NCBI GenBank assembly: GCA_964398785.1
Contig: CAYNNQ010000006.1
Coordinates: 1-64,000 of the forward strand
DNA: 64,000 bases
Direction of reading: 5' to 3'
Source: CAYNNQ01 sp964398785
Lineage (GTDB): Bacteria > Desulfobacterota > Desulfovibrionia > Desulfovibrionales > Desulfonatronovibrionaceae
Part shown: piece after piece, positions 1-8,021 of the stretch
How positions within the stretch are numbered: position 1 is the first letter of the stretch
How the letters are laid out: each line of letters begins with the position of its first letter
Made by a program: the position numbers and the translations under genes
Notes under the pieces: model-generated
What the model saw: the letters and a program-made list of their open reading frames with translations, nothing else
Told to the model about the DNA's origin: nothing
Database searches by the model: none

Positions 1-1449
1 TCCTCGGGCACATTTCTGGCCTGTGCCCTGTCCGCGGCCGAAATAGGAGGCATGTCCCTGGCGGCAAGCATGTCCGTACTCTCCGCCCCTTTACAGATCC
101 TTTTCGGCTGGTTTCTCGGCCCGTTGCGCCGCATCATAACCCCGGCCGTGGGCGGAGTAGTCATCATGCTAATCGTGGTCAGCGTCCTGGGCATAGCCCT
201 GGATCTCATGAATGGCCGGCAGGGTGCAGAAGCAGACCCGCGCTATTTGCTGGTCTCTGCATTTACCCTGCTCTGCATTATTGCCCTGGCCGTGTTCGGA
301 AACAAAACCTTGCGCCTGTGGAGTCTTTTTATCGGCATCTGTGCCGGCACCCTTCTGTCCCTGCTCCTGGGCATAGCTGATTTTTCCGCAGTTTCCGCAA
401 AGGGTTGGACAGGCATGCCTCCAATGGGCTGGCAGGGTTTCAATCTGGACTTCGGTTCTGAATTCTTTTCCCTGTATCTGGCCTTTGCCCTGGTGACCGT
501 TGTGGGCGCGGTGGAGACCCTGGGCGACAGCATGGCCATCCAGCAAGTCTCCGACCGCAATTTTCGCAAGATAAATTATGAGACCGTTCAAGGGGCCATA
601 TATGCGGACGGGATAGCCAACGCCATAGCCGGTGCCCTGGGGACATTGCCCAATACAACCTATTCCAACGCCATCTCCGCAGTAGAACTTACAGGAGTCG
701 CCGCCCGCAGGGTGGGTTATTATACCTCCCTTTTCCTTGCCCTGCTGGCCTTTTGCCCCAAATTGAGCGCGCTTTTGGCGGCCATCCCCTCGCCCGTGAT
801 CGGAGCATTTATCTTTATGCTAATGACCATGCTTTTTGTCACCGGCATAAAACTGGCTGCTTCCCAGGGGCTTAACTATGAAAGCACCATTATTGTCGGA
901 TTCTCCTTCTGGATAGGTTATGCCTTTGAAAACAATCTCTTTTTTGCTGGACTTATGCCCCAGAGCCTGACTCCATTTTTAAATAACGGGGTAGCTGTAG
1001 GCGGGGTGAGCGCAATCCTGTTGAGTCTTCTTTTTAATCTAAAACCGGCCGGTCAGGCCAAATTCGCGCTCAAGCGTCAGCCAGATGAAGCCTCCAGGCT
1101 ACGGCAATTTTTAAAAAATTACGCCGCAACCCGCAATATCCCGTCATATCTGGAGCAAAAGCTGCACCTGACAGCCGAGGAACTCTTCCTTCACCTGTGC
1201 ACTTCAAGACAGGCCGCGGCCGACAGCCTGCGTGTCAATCTGCGCAAGGGCGAAGAAACCCTGCAGGTGGAATTTATCGACTCCGGATTTACCTGGGATC
1301 TGGATGATCAGGTCGAGGCCGTCCGGGCCAGGCAAGGCGAATTCCCCCCCGAGGACCTGGGGCTCTTGCTTTTGGGTAGATATGCACAAAACTTGCGGCA
1401 TATTGCTATCAGCGGGTACAATTATATTTCCTATGAACTGCCGCTGTAA
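1..1449 (+). CDS. NCS2-family nucleobase permease fused to a C-terminal ATPase-like domain (5' end cut by window)
   Basis: The frame is open to the first base, so the N-terminus lies outside the window and the ATG at 52 is only an internal methionine. About ten hydrophobic segments fill the first 340 visible residues. The stretches NTTYSNAISAVELTGVAARR and IPSPVIGAFIFMLMTM match the region of UraA/xanthine permeases that lines the substrate site, so import of a uracil- or xanthine-like base across the inner membrane is expected. The last ~120 residues are soluble and resemble RsbW-type GHKL ATPases (AEELFLHLC as an N-box, FIDSGFTWDL as a G1-like box). That tail is not normal for NCS2 permeases. 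It is convergent with the next gene. Permease assignment is firm; the tail assignment is moderate. Confidence 0.8.
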   Translation, partial: SSGTFLACALSAAEIGGMSLAASMSVLSAPLQILFGWFLGPLRRIITPAVGGVVIMLIVVSVLGIALDLMNGRQGAEADPRYLLVSAFTLLCIIALAVFGNKTLRLWSLFIGICAGTLLSLLLGIADFSAVSAKGWTGMPPMGWQGFNLDFGSEFFSLYLAFALVTVVGAVETLGDSMAIQQVSDRNFRKINYETVQGAIYADGIANAIAGALGTLPNTTYSNAISAVELTGVAARRVGYYTSLFLALLAFCPKLSALLAAIPSPVIGAFIFMLMTMLFVTGIKLAASQGLNYESTIIVGFSFWIGYAFENNLFFAGLMPQSLTPFLNNGVAVGGVSAILLSLLFNLKPAGQAKFALKRQPDEASRLRQFLKNYAATRNIPSYLEQKLHLTAEELFLHLCTSRQAAADSLRVNLRKGEETLQVEFIDSGFTWDLDDQVEAVRARQGEFPPEDLGLLLLGRYAQNLRHIAISGYNYISYELPL

Positions 1450-1538
1450 AACATTGATGGGCTCGGTCCGAAAAAGGCCGTTTACGACCGAAAATCCGAG
1501 TAATCGACTGCCTAAAAATTCTCTGTCAGCCAGCCACT

Positions 1539-3827
1539 TTAAAAAGAACGGTCTGTTAACGTATGAATCTGCTGGGCTTTTCTATTGCTCGGATTGCCGG
1601 CTCGAATCTCCTTTTTGTCCAACCTCAGCCTAACATAGTCGCTCAAAAGGAAAATGATGCGCTCCACCTTGTGCGTGGATTGCAAAACCGCCTCGAGATG
1701 AGCGTCCCCGCTTTCCCGCTGCCGGACAAAGTATTTGTTCCGCAAATCGTCGAACCTTTGCCGATATTGCGAAGTAAGCCCCTCCAACATGCTGAAATCC
1801 ATATGATCCCGGGATTCCACGGCCATGGCCGTCGTGTCTATCAGGGTCCTTAGACTCTCGTGCATGAGCTGCTGCAGTTCCAGTCCGTCCCCGGAGATTT
1901 GCAGGCCAGTGCCGGATCGCTGTTCAAGAAAGGCAAAAAGATTGTTTTCCAGGGACATGGCTATCTCCAGGCGGGCATTGCACTGGCGGTAGGCATTTAT
2001 GCTGTTTTCGCTAAGAGGCTCCGCCACCACATGGTCCAGGGAATCCTTGAGTTCCCCGGCCAGGTACATAAACCGGTTGTGCGCGCCTTCCAATCCGGCC
2101 CGGGGAACCGGGGCGGTCCGGGAGCGCTCGTCGTCCGTGTAGTATCCGGAGATAATTTCAAACAACTCCGGCTCCCTGCTTGCAAACTGCTGCAGGCGGG
2201 TGTCCGGATGGGTATAGACATCCCCGAACTGAAGGGGGTTCATGTAGCCTTTCCAGAGAATAAAAAATCTCAATCCGAACAACAAAAGCACCATGGCCAG
2301 GGTTAGATAAAAAATAAACGCCAGGCTCAATTCATAAGAAGAATTCATCAAAACCCAGGTGTAGATAATGCCCCCGAGAAGGGAGGTCTCCGCATAGGTA
2401 TCCTGCTTGAGCATTTCGATATTGAAGTCCGCCCGGACTATATCCCGCAGAATCACGCCTCCGGAGGCGGTAAGAACGGCCATGGCCGGACCCCAGAGCC
2501 ATAACGGTTCAACGCGCATTTCCAGGGCCACCCCGACCCCGATGACGGTAAAACTGGCCACTGCCCAGGCATCGAAGAACTTAAACAGTCGTCCCAAAAC
2601 GCCCCCCAGCTTCTCTTCGATAAAGCTGTCGATTTTCCGGCCCAATACCGAGGAACGATCATGAATGAAATCATAGCATTTAATGCTCGCAAAGCCTGCC
2701 AGCACGACGCAGATGGCCACCAGGAAATAGGCCGGAGTCCGCAATACGAAAACCTGATCCACACCCAGGAAAAGATCGCGCAGAACGCCGCCCCCTATGG
2801 CCGGCAATGTAGCCAGCACCAGGGCCCCGAAGAGATTGTAGCGTTCCTTGCGGGCCAAAAACAGCGCGGAAACGCAAAAGGCAACGATGCCCAAAAGATT
2901 CAATACGGTAAACCAGGTCTGTCCGGTGGTTATTGACAGGTAAGCGGGCAAAACGAACTCGCGACGCAGATCGTTTATTCGCCCCTTGTCCTGCATTTTT
3001 TGGAGGAGGGAGTTGAATTCCTTGAGCTGCTTTCTGGATATGCTTTTTTTGCTGAACAGGATATGGACCGGAATTTTCCGCGACTTTATCCCCAGCTTTC
3101 GCACCGCCGAGGTATTCTCGGCCTCCGCGATAAGGCGATCCATGATTATGGGGTTGGCCGGGAAAAGATCCACAACCCCTTCAAGCATCAGGGTTAGACT
3201 CTCCCGGTAGCTCTGTGTGGGGACAAGATTGAGATTCGGAGGCGGGTCGCGCACAAGACGCGCAAATTTTTCCGAACCGTAGGCATGACCATCGATTACA
3301 GCCAGGTTCAGCTTCTCTCTTTGCAAAAAATCAAGGACATCCGGCACACTCTCGATGTTGTCCAGACTTCCGAGGCTTTCGTGGTAGTAGATATCATTTC
3401 TTTCCGTGCGGTACGGCCTTGAATAATAAGCGAATTCCTCTCGGGATTTTTCGTAGTAGGCCCCCATGAGAAAGTCTGTTTCTCCGGTTTGCAGGCCTTT
3501 TAAAATTTCGGACCAGGGCATGGGCTCGAAGAGCACCCGATACCCGGCTTGCTCAAACAATTCCTTGCTTAGCTGGATATCCAGACCGGAGAGTTCGTTC
3601 GCGGCCCCCGGACCGGCCTGCATTTGATAAGGCTCGTCCGGGTACCATCCGCTTCGCAGTTCCCGAAGTTCGGCCTTGGACTCGGCCGGACAAGGGCATG
3701 CGAGCAAAACCAGATACAGAAAGGCTAGAGTGGAAAGGAAACATCTTTGCAGGATGGATATGGGCAAGTTGCTTTTAGGCTGTTTCCCTCTTGGGGATAA
3801 TGTTCCGGCCAGAAAAAAATCAAACAT
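1539..3827 (-). CDS. Solute-binding domain fused to a TRIC/UPF0126 channel and a helical cytoplasmic tail
   Basis: The 762-residue protein has three parts. Residues ~25-48 form a signal anchor. Residues ~50-300 are a family 3 periplasmic solute-binding fold (GYRVLFEPMPWSEILKGLQTG, then LMGAYYEKSREEFAYYSRPY). After a transmembrane segment near 310 comes a UPF0126/TRIC domain with two three-helix repeats, each carrying a glycine-rich RD motif (AIGGGVLRDLFLG and ASGGVILRDIV). Residues ~540-762 are a helical, PhoU-like cytoplasmic tail. UPF0126 proteins are trimeric cation channels or glycine transporters, so the binding domain may gate the channel by an amino acid; that is inference. The ATG at 3827 lacks a strong ribosome site, so the start is uncertain. 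No adjacent gene shares its strand. Confidence 0.75.
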   Translation of the reverse strand: MFDFFLAGTLSPRGKQPKSNLPISILQRCFLSTLAFLYLVLLACPCPAESKAELRELRSGWYPDEPYQMQAGPGAANELSGLDIQLSKELFEQAGYRVLFEPMPWSEILKGLQTGETDFLMGAYYEKSREEFAYYSRPYRTERNDIYYHESLGSLDNIESVPDVLDFLQREKLNLAVIDGHAYGSEKFARLVRDPPPNLNLVPTQSYRESLTLMLEGVVDLFPANPIIMDRLIAEAENTSAVRKLGIKSRKIPVHILFSKKSISRKQLKEFNSLLQKMQDKGRINDLRREFVLPAYLSITTGQTWFTVLNLLGIVAFCVSALFLARKERYNLFGALVLATLPAIGGGVLRDLFLGVDQVFVLRTPAYFLVAICVVLAGFASIKCYDFIHDRSSVLGRKIDSFIEEKLGGVLGRLFKFFDAWAVASFTVIGVGVALEMRVEPLWLWGPAMAVLTASGGVILRDIVRADFNIEMLKQDTYAETSLLGGIIYTWVLMNSSYELSLAFIFYLTLAMVLLLFGLRFFILWKGYMNPLQFGDVYTHPDTRLQQFASREPELFEIISGYYTDDERSRTAPVPRAGLEGAHNRFMYLAGELKDSLDHVVAEPLSENSINAYRQCNARLEIAMSLENNLFAFLEQRSGTGLQISGDGLELQQLMHESLRTLIDTTAMAVESRDHMDFSMLEGLTSQYRQRFDDLRNKYFVRQRESGDAHLEAVLQSTHKVERIIFLLSDYVRLRLDKKEIRAGNPSNRKAQQIHTLTDRSF

Positions 3828-3925
3828 TGGACCAAAATGTTTTGCGCGGATCCTTGAAACGAACCCGCTTTTTTATAAAAGCACAACCGCCTGCCCGCAC
3901 TTGAAGATTTGAAGGCGGTTTTCTT

Positions 3926-4025
3926 NNNNNNNNNNNNNNNNNNNNNNNNNNNNNNNNNNNNNNNNNNNNNNNNNNNNNNNNNNNNNNNNNNNNNNNNNNN
4001 NNNNNNNNNNNNNNNNNNNNNNNNN
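3926..4025. other. Assembly gap (100 N)
   Basis: One hundred consecutive Ns, the usual placeholder for a scaffold join of unknown true length. Sequence between the channel fusion gene and the cysteine-rich gene may be missing, so the distance and linkage across this point should not be trusted. Confidence 0.98.
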
Positions 4026-4106
4026 GATCGAAATTAAATCAATTAAAAATTCAAGTCTCACACAATATTACTTTTATTGAACCACCTTTGCTAAAAGGAG
4101 AAGAAA

Positions 4107-4508
4107 ATGAAAGTACTCGCCAAACCCATGGGTATCCTTTTTGCCGTCATCATGGTCGTGAGCTCTTTTAATCCGGCAGTTGCCGACGACAGACAGCTTG
4201 AAGAACTGGATAGAATAACCAAGTGCTACAGCAGATGCACTATGTCCTGCTACGAGGATTATTGCCGGGAAAATAACCTAAAGGCTTCCCCCCGGATAGA
4301 GATACCCGACATTTGCATTGATAAATGCTCGGATAAATGCTCCGGCCAATCTGAACCGACAATAGAGATGAAGCCGACAACCGCAGGACACCCGGCCTTG
4401 CCGTGGGCGGAAAATTCCTGGCTTAATGAATGCCTGTCGCGTTGCAAAACCAAACCGCCGCACGCTAGACCTTTTTGCAATAGGTTGTGCCGTGAACTGA
4501 AAAAATAG
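4107..4508 (+). CDS. Small secreted cysteine-rich protein
   Basis: This 133-residue protein begins with a Sec signal peptide (MKVLAKPMGILFAVIMVVSS, cleavage probably after the AVA at ~26) and has a clear AAAAGGAGAAG ribosome site. The mature part carries three cysteine clusters: CYSRCTMSCYEDYC, CIDKCSDKCSG and CLSRCKTKPPHARPFCNRLC. That is twelve or more cysteines in about 105 residues, suggesting a disulfide-knotted periplasmic or extracellular protein. I recognise no family. It lies 48 bp upstream of the papain-like autotransporter in the same direction. A partner or inhibitor role for that cysteine protease is conceivable but is only inferred from position. Confidence 0.7.
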   Translation: MKVLAKPMGILFAVIMVVSSFNPAVADDRQLEELDRITKCYSRCTMSCYEDYCRENNLKASPRIEIPDICIDKCSDKCSGQSEPTIEMKPTTAGHPALPWAENSWLNECLSRCKTKPPHARPFCNRLCRELKK

Positions 4509-4556
4509 TCCACCCTGCTAAAAAGATTCAGCATTCGAAACCGTTAAATGTAAAAG

Positions 4557-7500
4557 ATGGATATCTACCGACAATCCAGCCGCCTAAACCGAACCGGCAA
4601 CGCCCGGAATAAACTTGCCCATACGCCTTGCCGCATATTTAAAAATTTTTTAAGCGGCATTGTATTTCTGGCCGCATTTCTTTTTATCACTATCCCGGGC
4701 GCGTCAGCTGACGATCTGCCGGAAAAATTCGATCTGCGCGACGTTGACGGTCGCTCCTATCTGAGTCCGATCAAGAACCAGAATCCATGGGGGACCTGCT
4801 ACGCATTCGGGGCCGTGGCCGCAGCGGAAAGCACCTATAACCGGGCTATGGACCTGTACGACGAAGACGCGGTCTCTTTATCCGAGGCCTTTATCATCTG
4901 GAGCCTGGGGCCGAAATATGCGGGATTCCCAATGGGAACAAATGGCTCCAGCGGCAGCCCTGACTATGATGAACTTCAGGCCCTGGTTGATTACGGTACG
5001 GTAAGGGAAAGCGTATTTCCGTACCGGCCGGATTTCATGGCCTATGCCGAGGACGAGGACCATGTGCTGGATTACCACTGGGACGCCCCGCGGATAAAAT
5101 TCGCCGGATGGCACCGCCTGCCGGTGAACGATATCGCGACCATGAAGGAAGCAATCCGGCGTTTCGGAGCCCTGGATGCAGCTATTGATGCCAACAGTAC
5201 CGAATTCGGCAACTATAAGGGCGGAGTATTCGAATATAACGGCAGCGCCCCGAATAACTATCTTGAATATTATACAAAAACCAATCACGCAATCTCCCTG
5301 GTCGGCTGGGACGACGACAAACAGGCCTGGATACTGCGCAACTCCTGGGGCGATACTTGGGGCGAGGACGGATACATGTATATCGACTACCATTCCGCCT
5401 TTGTCGGAACAGAAGCGTGCTACCTGCACTATAAGCCCTGGTCCGGAGAGGATTTCAGCTTAACCAATAGCTTGGACATAACCGCCGGACTTGAATACTC
5501 CGGTTACCAGCCGGTGGCCAGAGGCATGTACGAATGGGGCGGCAACCAAGCGTCACTGACCAACGAAGCAAGCATAGAAGCCGTGGCCGAGGTTGCCGTT
5601 GGCAATCCGTACGTGCACGGCATGTATCTCTGGGCCGGAAACAGCAGCCGCATTGAAAACCACGGAACTATTAAAGCCGGTGCCGCAAGCGACAACGGCC
5701 AGGCAACCGCCTACGGCATCTGTCTGCAGGGCAAAAAGGCGCTTAACACCGGGACCATAATCGTGGAGGCGGAAAGCTACAACGACAAGCGGGCCACGGC
5801 ATACGGGATCAGGCACTTCGGTTTTGACGACACCGCGATCCTTGGAAACTCCGGCGATGTAAATTCCACCGCCAATACCGATAACGGCTGGGCTTACGGC
5901 CTGTTCGGCTCCAATCTTAACCTAGTGATAAATACCGGAACCGTTTCCTCCGAGGCCGAGGGCGCCGCCCTGGGCATTGTAGCCGGCCGAAAATCGCATG
6001 TTGAAAATCGGGGCCGGATTATTTCCTCCGCATCGTTCGATGGCAAGGCCTACGGGATATATAAATTCAAGGGCAGCGTATTCAACTCCGGCGACATCAA
6101 TGCCTCTTCAGTGGACGGGGAAGCCTTCGGGGTATCCGCAGATAATGCGAATCTGGAAAACACCGGGAGCATAACTTCCCGGACCAAGGCCGGGGACGCC
6201 TTCGGGGTATCCGCGTATAAAGCGCATCTGGAAAACTTTGGAAGCATAACTTCCCGGACCAAGGCCGGGAACGCCTTCGGGATATCCGCGTATAAAGCGC
6301 ATCTGGAAAACTCCGGGAGCATAATTTCCCGGGCCGAGGCCGGGAACGCCTGCGGGGTTGCGCTCACAGTCGGCGAATTCATCAACCGCTCCGAGGGCAC
6401 CCTCGAGGCCTTGAACCAACCGGGCAACGCCACGGCCCTGTATCTTGAACAGGCTCTGGGGATAAACAACGGAAAGATCACCGGGAAAACCTTATTTAAA
6501 GACGGCTCGTTGCTCAAAGGCAGCGGCGAGTTCAACGGGAACGTTATAAACTTGGGCAGCCGCATGGCTCCGGGCAATTCCATAGGAACGACGACCATAG
6601 GCGGAAACTACATCCAGAACGAAAACGGAGAACTGGAGGTGGAGTTCGACGACTCCGGATCGGACAAGCTTATTGTCGGGAACACGGCTTCCCTGGACGG
6701 CACTCTGACCCTCATTCCGCAGGGATATGTTCCCGGCAGCGATTATAAAATCCTGAACGCCTCCCAGGTGAACGGGACATTCGCCAGAACCATCTCTCCT
6801 GCTGTATTCGAGGCAGGGCTTTCCCTTAACGGAGGCGACCTGGACATGAATATTTCCAGAAACAGCTATAAATCCCTGGTCGGCAATTCGGACCAAAAGG
6901 ACATGGCCGCGGCTCTGGACAGCATTAGACCCACGGCTTCCGGGGACATGGCCGAAGTACTGAACTGGATCGACACTATGCAGCTATCCCACCTGCGGGA
7001 GTCCATGCTGGACATGTATCCGGGAATGCACGCAGCGGCGAGCTATTCCGCGCTTCAGGGCGTGCATGCACCCGCGAAAATCATTGATGCGCACTGGGAT
7101 GAGCTTGCTTTCGCCGAGGGGCATCAAAGCATGCCCGGAACATTCAAGACGCAATACGCCTCGAATTTATCCCGGTTCACTTCCTGGGGGACATTTACCG
7201 GGGGCAAGTCCCGGACCAATGCCGAGCATTCCGTCCCGGGGATAAAAGAGGACCGTTCCGGCATGGTTCTGGGCCTGGATTACAAACTGGGTGAGCATAT
7301 TACCCTCGGAGCGGCCGGGGCTTATTCGCAAAAGTACCTGGCTGAAAGAGACGGCGGAGGATCGGCTGGAATCAAGTCCTGCACCGGGCACTTGTATTCG
7401 CTGTGGCAGGAGTATCCGACCCAGGGCGGATGGCGTTTTTCCACCGCCCTGGGTGCGGGCAAGGTCCTTTTCGACACCACCCGCTCCCTGGACTTTGTAA

Positions 7501-8012
7501 ACCGCGAGGCGGACAGTGACCACCACGGTTATTCACATTCCCTGGCCGCGCAAACAAATTATGACCATCTCGCCGGGAAATGGACCATAAGCCCCGGCCT
7601 CGGTCTGGAATACGCCCATCTGCATGAAGAGGATTATTCCGAATCCGGGGCTGATTCCCTGGATCTGGAAATGGGCTCTCACGACTCGCATTCTTTGCAA
7701 TCCGGCCTGGGCCTGGAAATCTCCCGCATGTGCGCTTTAAAGGCGATAAGGCTTGTTCCCAGGCTGAAGATCAAATGGCTGCATGAATTTTTGCCGGAGT
7801 CGGAGGACCTGAGTGCCCGTTTCCGGGGAACTTCACCCGAATTCGACGCCCCGGGCAGGGATTTGCCGGAAAACGCGGCCGCTGTTGAGGCATCGCTCGC
7901 GGCCCGTTTCTCGGATTCGGTCCGGGCCGCGGTCGGTTACGGCTTCAAGACCGCGGAAGGCAACCGGGAAACCGCGCACAGCCTGAACGGCGAATTGCGG
8001 ATTGTGTTCTAA
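4557..8012 (+). CDS. Papain-family (C1A) cysteine protease autotransporter
   Basis: The 1151-residue protein has a long signal sequence (hydrophobic core ~33-50, ASA-DD cleavage) and then a complete C1A catalytic domain. The oxyanion Gln75 and nucleophile Cys81 lie in NQNPWGTCYAFG, His244 in TNHAISLVGW and Asn262 in LRNSWGDTWGEDGY. Residues ~300-770 form a repetitive passenger of 'N.G.I/A..A....A.G.' rungs, as in beta-helices, including three near-identical 25-residue units (~525-600). Residues ~865-1151 form an autotransporter beta-barrel ending in phenylalanine (LRIVF). The protease is therefore displayed on or released from the cell surface. Most known autotransporter proteases are serine enzymes. 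The ATG at 4557 has only a weak ribosome site. Confidence 0.88.
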   Translation: MDIYRQSSRLNRTGNARNKLAHTPCRIFKNFLSGIVFLAAFLFITIPGASADDLPEKFDLRDVDGRSYLSPIKNQNPWGTCYAFGAVAAAESTYNRAMDLYDEDAVSLSEAFIIWSLGPKYAGFPMGTNGSSGSPDYDELQALVDYGTVRESVFPYRPDFMAYAEDEDHVLDYHWDAPRIKFAGWHRLPVNDIATMKEAIRRFGALDAAIDANSTEFGNYKGGVFEYNGSAPNNYLEYYTKTNHAISLVGWDDDKQAWILRNSWGDTWGEDGYMYIDYHSAFVGTEACYLHYKPWSGEDFSLTNSLDITAGLEYSGYQPVARGMYEWGGNQASLTNEASIEAVAEVAVGNPYVHGMYLWAGNSSRIENHGTIKAGAASDNGQATAYGICLQGKKALNTGTIIVEAESYNDKRATAYGIRHFGFDDTAILGNSGDVNSTANTDNGWAYGLFGSNLNLVINTGTVSSEAEGAALGIVAGRKSHVENRGRIISSASFDGKAYGIYKFKGSVFNSGDINASSVDGEAFGVSADNANLENTGSITSRTKAGDAFGVSAYKAHLENFGSITSRTKAGNAFGISAYKAHLENSGSIISRAEAGNACGVALTVGEFINRSEGTLEALNQPGNATALYLEQALGINNGKITGKTLFKDGSLLKGSGEFNGNVINLGSRMAPGNSIGTTTIGGNYIQNENGELEVEFDDSGSDKLIVGNTASLDGTLTLIPQGYVPGSDYKILNASQVNGTFARTISPAVFEAGLSLNGGDLDMNISRNSYKSLVGNSDQKDMAAALDSIRPTASGDMAEVLNWIDTMQLSHLRESMLDMYPGMHAAASYSALQGVHAPAKIIDAHWDELAFAEGHQSMPGTFKTQYASNLSRFTSWGTFTGGKSRTNAEHSVPGIKEDRSGMVLGLDYKLGEHITLGAAGAYSQKYLAERDGGGSAGIKSCTGHLYSLWQEYPTQGGWRFSTALGAGKVLFDTTRSLDFVNREADSDHHGYSHSLAAQTNYDHLAGKWTISPGLGLEYAHLHEEDYSESGADSLDLEMGSHDSHSLQSGLGLEISRMCALKAIRLVPRLKIKWLHEFLPESEDLSARFRGTSPEFDAPGRDLPENAAAVEASLAARFSDSVRAAVGYGFKTAEGNRETAHSLNGELRIVF
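6121..6350 (+). repeat. Three tandem 75-bp units inside the autotransporter passenger
   Basis: Three consecutive units of 75 bp (25 codons, consensus N-x-GSITSRTKAG-x-AFGVSAYKAHLE) are nearly identical at DNA level, while the rest of the passenger is more divergent. This indicates recent in-frame duplication, which can lengthen or shorten the passenger by recombination. Confidence 0.85.
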
Positions 8013-8021
8013 GCGGGCAAT

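Noticed and set aside
3868..3925. A rho-independent terminator before the N gap
   Set aside because: AACCGCCT/AGGCGGTT with TTTTCTT is plausible, but the loop is ~20 bases, no plus-strand gene ends there, and the gap hides the context.
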